A stretch of DNA of 64,000 bases from SCGC-AAA076-P13 sp964276235. GTDB taxonomy: Bacteria > Pseudomonadota > Gammaproteobacteria > Magnimaribacterales > D2472. Under the pieces are notes generated by a model, which was given only the letters and a program-made list of their open reading frames with translations, made no database searches and was not told where the DNA came from. The stretch spans positions 1 to 64,000 of the forward strand of contig CAXYEK010000002.1 of the NCBI GenBank assembly GCA_964276235.1. Reading direction: 5' to 3'. Shown here piece by piece: positions 34,705-42,799 of this stretch (its first letter is position 1; each line of letters opens with the position of its first letter). The position numbers were made by a program, and so were the translations under genes.

Positions 34705-35865
34705 TTATTCGTCAAAAAGTGAAGTCATTCTTTCATAACCCACTATAAATTCTTCTTTGAATTTTTGAACCGTTTGACCAGCAGTTATGGTTTCATCCAC
34801 CAAGCCAATCCCCTGACCAACCCAATAAGTAGCAAGCTCTTTTGCACCTTCATGACCTATCTCAGCTTGCTTATTAACAACAGCTAGAGCAGGCTCACTA
34901 ATCATAGTTTGAAGAGGCATTGGTAAGGGCTCTGGTGCACCTTTAGCCTCCCATGCGTCAGTCCACGCAGATTTAAGTTGTCTTGAATGTTTTCCAGTCC
35001 TGCTCTTTGATCTCACAGTTTGACTTGAGGAAGCTTCAACCATTTTCTTTTTAATTACTTCTGATGTTTCTGCTTCAATTGTTGGTAAAAATACTGAAGC
35101 ACACCAAACTCCATCAGCGCCCATAGCCATAACACCTGCCATTTGCTCTCCAGTTGCTATACCTCCAGCAGCAAGAATTGGAACTTCACCCAGCTCTTTA
35201 ATAGCTCTCTTTACTTCAGGTATTAACACCATTGTAGAAACACTTCCACAATGACCGCCGCCTTCGGTCCCAGAAACAACTAGAATATCTACACCAGCTT
35301 GAACTTGCTTGATAGCATGCTCCTTAGCACCAAGTAGGGCTGCAACTTTAACATTATTTTCTTTACCCATATCAAGCATCCATTTAGGGGGAACCCCTAG
35401 AGCATTTGCTATTAATTTTATAGGATGAGAAAAAGCAACTTCTAAAAGTTTCTGTGCTCCATCTTGTTTTAAATTTTTACCAAATCTGGAATCAGACGCA
35501 AGTTCAACATCTTTAGCTTCACTTCCACCTCTAAGAGCTTCGCCATCTACTTCATATTGCTTTAGAACATCAGCTCTAAAATCTCTATACTCTTGAGGAA
35601 TCATATCTCTTAAATCTTCTGAAGTTTTATTTGTTCCTTTGCCTTCAAATGTATTTGGAACAAGTAAATCAACCCCATAAGGCATTCCATCAATATGATC
35701 ATCAATCCATTTTAAGTCTTGCTCAAGCATTTCAGGAGTATGTCCTACTGCTCCTAAGACTCCCATTCCACCGGCTTTTGAAACAGCAACTACAACATCT
35801 CTGCAGTGACTAAAGGCAACCATTGGGAACTCAATATCAAACATTTCACAAATAGGAGATTTCAT
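34705..35865 (-). CDS. FMN-dependent nitronate monooxygenase/2-nitropropane dioxygenase family protein
   Basis: A 386-residue TIM-barrel flavoprotein. Landmarks are PMVAFSHCRDVVVAVSKAGGMGVLGA at the N-terminus, GVDILVVSGTEGGGHCG (phosphate-binding) and PILAAGGIATGEQMAGVMAMGADGVWCASVFL. The C-terminal half also contains the variable region seen in acyl-CoA-linked members. Exact substrates of the family range from nitronates to enoyl-thioesters (FabK-like). It is flanked on the plus strand by the Msr fusion and the RraA-like gene and appears monocistronic. Confidence 0.83.
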   Translation of the reverse strand: MKSPICEMFDIEFPMVAFSHCRDVVVAVSKAGGMGVLGAVGHTPEMLEQDLKWIDDHIDGMPYGVDLLVPNTFEGKGTNKTSEDLRDMIPQEYRDFRADVLKQYEVDGEALRGGSEAKDVELASDSRFGKNLKQDGAQKLLEVAFSHPIKLIANALGVPPKWMLDMGKENNVKVAALLGAKEHAIKQVQAGVDILVVSGTEGGGHCGSVSTMVLIPEVKRAIKELGEVPILAAGGIATGEQMAGVMAMGADGVWCASVFLPTIEAETSEVIKKKMVEASSSQTVRSKSRTGKHSRQLKSAWTDAWEAKGAPEPLPMPLQTMISEPALAVVNKQAEIGHEGAKELATYWVGQGIGLVDETITAGQTVQKFKEEFIVGYERMTSLFDE

Positions 35866-35944
35866 TTATTTATTTTTTTAATAATTAACTTAAATACATT
35901 CTATAATACTTTTTATAATTTTTTAAAATTATTGAGAGATCATA

Positions 35945-36445
35945 GTGACAGAAAAAAAATATAACTTTACCGTTCCCGACATATGCGATGAACACTCAGA
36001 AGAAATAAACATAGGCAACCTTTTTCTAAAATCCTATGGAGGTTTAGATAAGTTTTGTGGAGAAATAAGGACAGCACAATGTGAGCATAGCAATAGTATT
36101 GTAAAAGAAATGGTTCATGAAGATGGAACAGGAAAGGTTCTATTTATTAATCATACAGGCTCTGAACTATGTTCAATGGTAGGAGATCAAATAGCCCAAC
36201 AAGCTTATAAAAATAATTGGAATGGTATTCTTGTTAATGGTTTTATTAGAGATATTGAGTTTATAAAGGAAATTCCTATTGGAGTGTATGCAAAAAATTC
36301 ATATCCAATGAAAACTGATAAATTAGTCGGCGTTGGAGAAAAAAATGTTAATTTTAATATTAATAATCTTGAAATTAATATCGGTGAATGGGTTTATGTT
36401 GATCAAAATGGATTTGTTATTAGTAAAAAAGAACTAATACTTTAG
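35945..36445 (+). CDS. RraA-family protein
   Basis: A 166-residue protein of the RraA/HMG-aldolase fold. The start (TVPDICDEHSEEI), GKVLFINHTGSELCSMVGDQIAQQA and the GxxRD-type element NGFIRDIEFIKEIPIGVYA are the family marks. Members either inhibit RNase E or are divalent-metal-dependent aldolases; the retained R-D pair in the active-site region leaves both open. It uses a GTG start at 35945. The gene ends in an overlap of 12 nt with the convergent acyltransferase gene. Confidence 0.82.
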   Translation: MTEKKYNFTVPDICDEHSEEINIGNLFLKSYGGLDKFCGEIRTAQCEHSNSIVKEMVHEDGTGKVLFINHTGSELCSMVGDQIAQQAYKNNWNGILVNGFIRDIEFIKEIPIGVYAKNSYPMKTDKLVGVGEKNVNFNINNLEINIGEWVYVDQNGFVISKKELIL

Positions 36446-37318
36446 TTTTTCCATTTCTTTATCTTTTTCTTCCCAAATATTTTCTATCCAATTTTTAAAA
36501 TCAATTCTATATTGCTCATCATTTGAATAGTTCTTATTCTTTAAATTATTAGGAATAGGGTGACTTTTAACAAGAACTTTTACATCTTTCATTTCCCCAC
36601 ATAAAAAAGCCCATGCTCCTCTTTTTTTTGACTTGTATATCAATGAATAATCTACCAATGTATCTATGTTAGGCATTGCAGACAAAGCAGTTGCCATCCC
36701 ACCAATTCGAGGTTTAAGAAGATTTTTGTATGGAGATTTTTGTTCCAAGTGTTTCTCTTCAGTATTTCTAGTTCCTTCTGCATAACTAAAAATAGTTGAT
36801 GGCGCTCTTTGAAATCTCTTGCAAGCTTTAAGAGTATTTTCGTAATCTTCAAATCTAAGGTTAGGATTTTTATCTAAATCCTTCTTTGAATGCCTATTAA
36901 CAAATGGCATATTCAATGTCTTATTGGCTAAAAATACAAATGGAATCCATATGAGTTCCTTTTTCATAAAGAATTTTAAAAGAGGCAATCTATTATTAGC
37001 CACTGCTAATAAAATAAAGATATCAGCCCAAGATTGATGATTGGACATCGCCATATACCAAGAGTTTTTTTCAAAATTCTTATCATCAAAAACTTTGATA
37101 GAGTCTTGATGCATTACATACATTATTTTTTTACATCCATAAACGGTTATATCTCCAAGTTTGTTAGATAATTTTGCAAGATAAATTTTAAGAGAATTAG
37201 AAGGAAAAAATGCTCTAGGTATATTCAATATAGCCAAAAGACCAAAGCCTAAAACAAGATTTGTAATTATTAAAATAAATGTAATTAAGCCTATTATCGA
37301 AAACTTTACTATGTTCAT
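36434..37318 (-). CDS. 1-acylglycerol-3-phosphate acyltransferase-like (YihG/PlsC family)
   Basis: A 294-residue membrane protein with an N-terminal hydrophobic helix (about residues 6-35). The acyltransferase HX4D motif is SNHQSWADIFIL (about residues 93-104), followed by LNMPFVNRHSKKDLDK and the glycerol-phosphate-binding motif YAEGTRNTEEK. These are the marks of lysophosphatidic acid acyltransferases; the size and helix arrangement resemble E. coli YihG, which acts in phospholipid synthesis or remodelling. It lies 15 nt after the acyl-CoA dehydrogenase pair on the same strand. Confidence 0.85.
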   Translation of the reverse strand: MNIVKFSIIGLITFILIITNLVLGFGLLAILNIPRAFFPSNSLKIYLAKLSNKLGDITVYGCKKIMYVMHQDSIKVFDDKNFEKNSWYMAMSNHQSWADIFILLAVANNRLPLLKFFMKKELIWIPFVFLANKTLNMPFVNRHSKKDLDKNPNLRFEDYENTLKACKRFQRAPSTIFSYAEGTRNTEEKHLEQKSPYKNLLKPRIGGMATALSAMPNIDTLVDYSLIYKSKKRGAWAFLCGEMKDVKVLVKSHPIPNNLKNKNYSNDEQYRIDFKNWIENIWEEKDKEMEKLKY

Positions 37319-37333
37319 CTAGAAAAAATCTTA

Positions 37334-38473
37334 CTAAAAGCCACTTAAATTAGCATATCTTTCAGTATGAAATTTAGCACTTCCAAATATTTGCTCAGCT
37401 ACTCTTGCTCTTTTTAAGAAGAACCCTACATCGTATTCATCTGTTACGCCTATTCCACCATGCATCTGTATGGCCTCATTAGAGACTAAGTGAAGTGTTT
37501 CACCTGCAATAGTCTTTGCTAGACTGGCTAATCTTTGAAGTTCATTAGAATTCTCATCTGCTCCATGAACTGCAGCCATAACCGAAGACTTAGTCAATTC
37601 TAGTTCACAAAACATTTCAGCTGCTCTATGTTGAAGAGCTTGAAAAGTTCCTATAAGAACTCCAAACTGTTTTCGTTGCTTAAGATAATCTATCGTTGTT
37701 TCAAATGCAGCTTCAGCATTACCAAGCATTTCTGCAGAGATTGCTATTCTTCCAATATCAAGAATACGTTCAATTGTTTCACCGCCCGATTCAGCATCAC
37801 CTAAAATATTTTCCAAAGAAGCTTCAACGTCATTAAAAACAATGTTTGCATAATTTCTACAATCAGCCATATCTAATTTTATTATCTCTAAATCTTTATT
37901 TTTACTATCTACTATAAAAAGAGTTAAACCTGTATCATCTCCTGAATTTCCAGAAGTTCTGACTAAAACTATTAATACGTCAGCACTAGCGCCATCAACT
38001 ATAAATTTCTTCTTACCATTTAAAATATATTTTTCGCCTTTTAGTTCAGCAGACATTTCAGTTTGAAGTGGATTGTGATGGCTTGACTCATCAACTGCAA
38101 TAGCAGTAGTTATCTCGCCGCTAACAATTTTTGGGAGATATTCTTCCTTTTGCTCTTTAGTTCCAAATTGCGTTATTGCATAAGCACCCAATACACCCGT
38201 AGCAAAAAGAGGAGAAGGTGTTAATGTTTTAGCACATTCCTGAAGGACAACACTTATACCAGCTACTCCAAAATCAGATCCGCCAAATTCCTCAGGTATT
38301 AAAATACCTGACCAACCTAAATCTACCATTTCTTTCCATACATCTTTGTCCCATAGAAGAGAATCATTGGTATCTCTCAGTGATCTAAAATGATTTACAG
38401 GGGTTTTTTCTTGTGCAAAGTCTTTAGCAGTATCTTTAAGAAATTGCTGCTCTTCATTTAATATTAGTTTCAT
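37334..38473 (-). CDS. acyl-CoA dehydrogenase, short subunit of the second pair
   Basis: A 379-residue acyl-CoA dehydrogenase. N-terminal FLKDTAKDFAQEKTPVNHFR, central YLKQRKQFGVLIGTFQALQHRAAEMFCELE and C-terminal EAIQMHGGIGVTDEYDVGFFLKRARVAEQIFG are typical. No catalytic glutamate is evident in the usual GTS position. Its partner lies 26 nt upstream. The pair parallels that at 22022-24335 in size and order, suggesting a second heteromeric dehydrogenase with a different chain specificity; that is inferred from gene arrangement. Confidence 0.87.
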   Translation of the reverse strand: MKLILNEEQQFLKDTAKDFAQEKTPVNHFRSLRDTNDSLLWDKDVWKEMVDLGWSGILIPEEFGGSDFGVAGISVVLQECAKTLTPSPLFATGVLGAYAITQFGTKEQKEEYLPKIVSGEITTAIAVDESSHHNPLQTEMSAELKGEKYILNGKKKFIVDGASADVLIVLVRTSGNSGDDTGLTLFIVDSKNKDLEIIKLDMADCRNYANIVFNDVEASLENILGDAESGGETIERILDIGRIAISAEMLGNAEAAFETTIDYLKQRKQFGVLIGTFQALQHRAAEMFCELELTKSSVMAAVHGADENSNELQRLASLAKTIAGETLHLVSNEAIQMHGGIGVTDEYDVGFFLKRARVAEQIFGSAKFHTERYANLSGF

Positions 38474-38499
38474 TTTTTTTACCTTATTAATATGAGATC

Positions 38500-39690
38500 T
38501 TAGCTCGGTAAACCTAAAACTCTTTTAGAAATAACATTTAGCTGAACTTCTGAAGTTCCACCTTCTAGAGAATTTCCTTTAGTTCTTAACCATGCCCTGG
38601 TTAAATCTTTATCTTCTTGATCAAACTCATCTCCATCCCAAGCAATTCCATCAGTACCCATGGCTGCGACCATCAACTCATGTCTTTTCTTATTATGTTC
38701 AGTGCCATAAAGCTTAAACATAGATGCAGTCGCACTTGCTTTACCGCCCTCGTCACCAGCTCTTTTGAGAGTTAAGCCAAAAGCATGCTCTTTAATTTTA
38801 TGAGAAGCAATTTCTGACCTATAAAACCCATTGTTGATTTTTCCATCTTTCTCGCCAAGATGTTTCTTAGCAATAGATATTAAGTCCTTTCCACTTCCCA
38901 TAGCTGAAGCAAGTCCAAAATTAGAAATAAAAGCTCTTTCGTGTTGAAGAAGGGCTTTGGCAATAGTCCATCCATTATTAAGTTCACCAATTAAGTTATC
39001 TTTAGATGCTTTAACATCATCAAAGAATGTTTCACAAAAAGGCGATTTTCCTGAAATTAATGTTATTGGCTTTGTAGAAACACCTTCAGTTTCCATATCA
39101 ATTAACAAAAAGCTAATACCATCATGCTTTGGTTCCATAGGACCGGTTCTAACAAGCGCAAAAATCCAATCTGCTTTATCTGCATAAGAAGTCCAAACCT
39201 TTTGACCATTTACTAAAAAATGGTCACCCTTATCTTCAGCTTTTGTTGCCAAACTTGCTAAATCTGATCCCGATCCAGGTTCAGAATATCCCTGACACCA
39301 CCTAATTTCACCTTTAATTATTTTTGGTAGATGTTCTTTCTTTTGAGCTTCAGTTCCATATTCTAATAGAACAGGTGCAAGCATCCATATACCAAAACTT
39401 AAAAGTGGAGACCTAGTGCCTATTATAAACATCTCTTCATTTAAAACTTTTACTTCTTCTTTGGACAAACCACCACCACCATATTCTTTTGGAACTGTTG
39501 GCATAGTCCAACCTTTTGAACCCATTCTTTCAAGCCAAACTTTTGAATCTGGATTTTTATATACCGCTTTTCTTCCTCCCCATACTTCGTCTACAGGTAT
39601 TTCAGGATCAGCTCCTTTTTTCATGGAAGGAGGGCAATTCTGATCTAACCATTCCTTAACTTCTTGTCTAAAATTGTCTAAGTCACTCAT
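38500..39690 (-). CDS. acyl-CoA dehydrogenase, long subunit of the second pair
   Basis: A 396-residue CaiA/FadE-like acyl-CoA dehydrogenase. RWCQGYSEPGSGSDLASLATKAE, LVNGQKVWTSYADKADWIF and LLQHERAFISNFG (possible catalytic Glu) are conserved, and it ends GNSLEGGTSEVQLNVISKRVLGLP. It begins a minus-strand run with the short partner and the acyltransferase gene. The 117-nt spacer to nadK carries divergent promoters. Confidence 0.9.
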   Translation of the reverse strand: MSDLDNFRQEVKEWLDQNCPPSMKKGADPEIPVDEVWGGRKAVYKNPDSKVWLERMGSKGWTMPTVPKEYGGGGLSKEEVKVLNEEMFIIGTRSPLLSFGIWMLAPVLLEYGTEAQKKEHLPKIIKGEIRWCQGYSEPGSGSDLASLATKAEDKGDHFLVNGQKVWTSYADKADWIFALVRTGPMEPKHDGISFLLIDMETEGVSTKPITLISGKSPFCETFFDDVKASKDNLIGELNNGWTIAKALLQHERAFISNFGLASAMGSGKDLISIAKKHLGEKDGKINNGFYRSEIASHKIKEHAFGLTLKRAGDEGGKASATASMFKLYGTEHNKKRHELMVAAMGTDGIAWDGDEFDQEDKDLTRAWLRTKGNSLEGGTSEVQLNVISKRVLGLPS

Positions 39691-39771
39691 TTAAATTCTC
39701 ATATATATTAAAATTCATAACCATTATAGAGATAAATTTTCTTTTTTCATCTCAAGCAAATTAAAAATTGA

Positions 39772-39801
39772 TTGGGCTCGTTTAATTTCAAAGAGTATAA
39801 T
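39772..39801 (+). promoter_or_regulatory. nadK promoter placing the transcript start at the ATG
   Basis: TTGGGC (39772-39777) and TATAAT (39796-39801) are separated by 18 nt. The perfect -10 ends only 6 nt before the nadK ATG at 39808, so the mRNA is expected to have no leader. The TTG at 39772, which would extend the frame, is therefore part of the -35 rather than a start codon. Confidence 0.6.
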
Positions 39802-39807
39802 GCTCGC

Positions 39808-40677
39808 ATGTTTAAAAATATTGGAATATTTGTTAAAGAGAAAGCTCATCATGGCATTGATGCGACTGCATTAAATGAGCTTGTGATCTCGTTAAGAAAG
39901 AGTTCGACCTCTATATTTATAGAAAAGGGCTCAGGTTATAAAAATGAACATCTTGTTGAGCTTAATTATGAGGAATTTGTCTCAAAAATTGATTTAATTA
40001 TAGTTTTTGGTGGTGATGGAACTTTACTAAGTTCTGCAAGAAAATACCTAAAAAATGATATACCAATTCTTGGTATTAATATGGGTAATGTTGGTTTTCT
40101 TACGGATGTAAAGACTACTGATTTTGAATCAATTATAAAAGATATAATTCATGGTGAATTTGAAATTGAAGAAAGAAATTTGGTGAGTGCATCAATTCAA
40201 GACCAAACAATTTATGGTTTAAATGAAATAGTTATTCATTCTGGAGCCTACGCCAAACTAATGAGATATAGACTGAGCGTGAATGATAAGATCGTTTATG
40301 AGCAAAGATCTGATGGCTTAATAGTTTCGACACCAACAGGCTCTACCGCTTATGCATTATCAGCTGGTGGACCTATTATTCATCCAAGTCTCGATGTTTG
40401 GACCATTCTTCCTATGCTGCCGCAAAGTATTTCTGCAAGACCATTCATCATATCCTCAAAAGAGAAAGTTGTAGTAAAGTTAATTGAAGGTCCCTTAGAT
40501 TCGGCAAAGATATGCGCAGACGGTCAAGATGATTTCTCAGTTCCATATCTTGAAGATATAACTATTTCAGAAATGCAAAATACTCTTAAGCTTGTCCATC
40601 CTAAAAATAATGATTTTTTTGAAGCTTGCAGAGAAAAGTTAGGCTGGAGTCTAGATATTTCACAAAACAATAATTAA
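39808..40677 (+). CDS. nadK: NAD kinase
   Basis: NadK phosphorylates NAD to NADP. The roughly 289-residue protein begins MFKNIGIFVKEKAHHG and has the defining GGDGT motif in IIVFGGDGTLLSSARKYL (about residues 70-87), LGINMGNVGFLTDV, the NE/D ATP segment GLNEIVIHSG and the glycine-rich DGLIVSTPTGSTAYALSAGGPIIHP. The frame extends to a TTG at 39772, but that TTG is in the apparent promoter; ATG 39808 matches family N-termini. It heads a run with the rhomboid and pyrD genes. Confidence 0.93.
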   Translation: MFKNIGIFVKEKAHHGIDATALNELVISLRKSSTSIFIEKGSGYKNEHLVELNYEEFVSKIDLIIVFGGDGTLLSSARKYLKNDIPILGINMGNVGFLTDVKTTDFESIIKDIIHGEFEIEERNLVSASIQDQTIYGLNEIVIHSGAYAKLMRYRLSVNDKIVYEQRSDGLIVSTPTGSTAYALSAGGPIIHPSLDVWTILPMLPQSISARPFIISSKEKVVVKLIEGPLDSAKICADGQDDFSVPYLEDITISEMQNTLKLVHPKNNDFFEACREKLGWSLDISQNNN

Positions 40678-40678
40678 A

Positions 40679-41305
40679 TTGGACATAAAAAATTTTCATA
40701 TCCCAGTAATTTTTATATCTATTGGTATTGCTCTTTTATCAAACTATGGAAGTTTTATATCTCTCATCGAGCCTTTAACTTTCTTAAAATTTGATAGCTC
40801 TCTTTTAAGCAGTGGGTATATAAATTTTTTTTCGTTTAATGATACTTTTTATAGTAGTAATGAATGGTGGAGGTTGGTTACTCCAATGTTTATTCATTTC
40901 TCATTCGCTCATCTAGCTTTTAATTGCTTATGGCTATATGTCTTAGGTTCTAAAATAGAATCCTATGATGGCCATTTATTATTTATTTCTTTATTATTGA
41001 TTTCTTCCCTAGGCGCAAATTTAGCCCAATATTCTTTTTCTGGGCCATCATTATTTGGAGGTCTTTCTGGAGTAATTTATGGAATGCTTGGTTTTTGTAT
41101 GATGATTGAATTTGAAATTAAACAAGAAAGATATGAATTACCACCAGCAATATATCTGTTTATGCTTGTTTGGTTAATCCTAGGTTTTATAGGTATTTTA
41201 GACTTATTTGGATTTGGAAACGTTGCAAACTTTGCGCATCTTGGTGGACTTATATCAGGAATAATATTTGCTATGATAACCATAACTTATAAAAAAATAA
41301 TTTAA
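40679..41305 (+). CDS. rhomboid-family intramembrane serine protease
   Basis: A 208-residue protein with about six membrane helices. The catalytic serine is in SLFGGLSGVIYGMLGF (GxSG type), the histidine in NVANFAHLGGLISG, and the HxxxN element in FAHLAFNCLWLYVLGSK. It cleaves membrane-spanning substrates; none is known here. It begins with TTG 1 nt after the nadK stop and has no clear ribosome-binding site. The pyrD gene follows after 5 nt. Confidence 0.87.
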   Translation: MDIKNFHIPVIFISIGIALLSNYGSFISLIEPLTFLKFDSSLLSSGYINFFSFNDTFYSSNEWWRLVTPMFIHFSFAHLAFNCLWLYVLGSKIESYDGHLLFISLLLISSLGANLAQYSFSGPSLFGGLSGVIYGMLGFCMMIEFEIKQERYELPPAIYLFMLVWLILGFIGILDLFGFGNVANFAHLGGLISGIIFAMITITYKKII

Positions 41306-41310
41306 TAAAC

Positions 41311-42294
41311 TTGAACATACTTCTACAATTAATAAAATTATTCCCTCCAGAAGCTGCTCACAAATTAGCACTTAATTCTTTATTTATTTTATATAAATTT
41401 AGGATTTTAAATTTATTTTTCCCAAAGTTTACAGATAAAGAAATTGAATTTTTGGGAATGAAATTAACCAACAGATTAGGAACTGCTGCAGGCTTGGATA
41501 AAGATGGTGATTTTATTGACTGTCTTGGAGCCCTTGGCTTTGGTTTTTTAGAGGTAGGAACTGTAACGCCGTTGCCTCAAAAAGGTAATCCTAAACCAAG
41601 AATATTTAGACTGTTTAAAGAAAATGCAGTTATTAATAGACTTGGGTTCAATAATAAGGGTGTGGATCACCTAGTAAAAAGATTAAAGGCTAGACATTAC
41701 AAGGGTATTGTTGGAGTAAATATTGGAGCCAATAAAGATTCACAAGATGAGAAGAGAATAGATGATTATTTGCAGTGTTTTAAAAAAGTCTGTGATTATG
41801 CAGACTATATAACAATAAATATTTCTTCACCAAACACGCCTGGATTAAGAGATCTACATACTATAGATAATATAAAATCTCTTACTGAGCCCATAGAACG
41901 AGAGGCTAAAATAAAAAATTTCAAAGGCCCTATTTTCTTAAAAATATCTCCAGATGAATCCTCTGACTCTATTAGTTTTTTAGCAGACTTTATCGAAGAG
42001 TCTTCTTTGTCAGGTTTAATAATTTCTAATACAACAATTAATAAAGATTGCCTAAAGATTAAAGAAGATCAAGCTATTGAGGGTGGATTATCAGGAACAC
42101 CTCTGATGAAAAAATCAACAGAAGCTCTCAAAGTGGTAAATAATAAAAATCCAAAATTACCATTGATTGGTGTGGGAGGCGTAATGTCAGAATCAGATTT
42201 CAATGAGAAGATTAATTCTGGGGCTTCCCTTGTTCAAATATATACCGGATTTATTATTCATGGACCGAAGATTGTTAGTGAAATCTTAAACTAG
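41311..42294 (+). CDS. pyrD: dihydroorotate dehydrogenase (quinone), class 2
   Basis: PyrD oxidises dihydroorotate to orotate in pyrimidine synthesis, passing electrons to the quinone pool at the inner membrane. The 327-residue protein has the class 2 N-terminal membrane-associating helix pair (LFPPEAAHKLALNSLFILYK), then GTAAGLDKDGDFID, FLEVGTVTPLPQKGNPKPR, NRLGFNNKG, ITINISSPNTPGLR (active-site serine) and LIGVGGVMSESD. It uses a TTG start; the conserved N-terminus supports that start since no ATG fits. It is cotranscribed with nadK and the rhomboid gene. Confidence 0.93.
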   Translation: MNILLQLIKLFPPEAAHKLALNSLFILYKFRILNLFFPKFTDKEIEFLGMKLTNRLGTAAGLDKDGDFIDCLGALGFGFLEVGTVTPLPQKGNPKPRIFRLFKENAVINRLGFNNKGVDHLVKRLKARHYKGIVGVNIGANKDSQDEKRIDDYLQCFKKVCDYADYITINISSPNTPGLRDLHTIDNIKSLTEPIEREAKIKNFKGPIFLKISPDESSDSISFLADFIEESSLSGLIISNTTINKDCLKIKEDQAIEGGLSGTPLMKKSTEALKVVNNKNPKLPLIGVGGVMSESDFNEKINSGASLVQIYTGFIIHGPKIVSEILN

Positions 42295-42302
42295 AAAAGA
42301 TT

Positions 42303-42737
42303 ATGGAATTAATAATAATTCTTTTAGTAATAGTGTTTTTAATTGGCACTATAGGGCTTGTTGTTCCATCGAAGTCATCAAGAGAAATCTCTCATTTAAG
42401 AATGGAGGCATTAAAGCTTGGTTTAAAGATCACACCCTCAAGTTTTGGTAATTTATCTTTTAAAAATAAAGATCTTTCACTTATAAGTTATCAAGTTAGA
42501 AATTCAACTAATTTAAGAGATGCACATTTTATTAGAGACAAAGACGATTTAATTTTGTATTCTCCACTCAAACTTAAATACTCAGATGGGTTTAATGAGA
42601 TAAATAATAAGTTAAGAAATCTTCCTTCATGCCTTCATGAAATAGTTTTTTCTAGATCATCAGTAGCTTTTCTTTGGAATGAGAAAGCTGGAATAGAAGA
42701 ACTAAGAAAGATACTAAGCGTTATTAATATTTTTTAA
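42303..42737 (+). CDS. small membrane-anchored protein of unknown function
   Basis: A 144-residue protein with a single N-terminal membrane helix (ELIIILLVIVFLIGTIGLVV) and a basic, mostly soluble remainder beginning PSKSSREISHLRMEALKLGL. No family recognised; similarly sized anchored proteins sit beside pyrD or topA in related genomes, but I cannot confirm that here. It follows pyrD after 8 nt, so it probably belongs to the nadK-rhomboid-pyrD transcript, before a 62-nt spacer to topA. Confidence 0.6.
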   Translation: MELIIILLVIVFLIGTIGLVVPSKSSREISHLRMEALKLGLKITPSSFGNLSFKNKDLSLISYQVRNSTNLRDAHFIRDKDDLILYSPLKLKYSDGFNEINNKLRNLPSCLHEIVFSRSSVAFLWNEKAGIEELRKILSVINIF

Positions 42738-42799
42738 ATTTATCTTGTCAAGACTAGTAAATTGATGGTATTTATAAAAAAGGAAAATTAATATTAATT

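Noticed and set aside
39772..39807. N-terminal extension of nadK from TTG 39772
   Set aside because: The added 12 residues do not match NadK N-termini and the stretch contains the -35 and a perfect -10 element.
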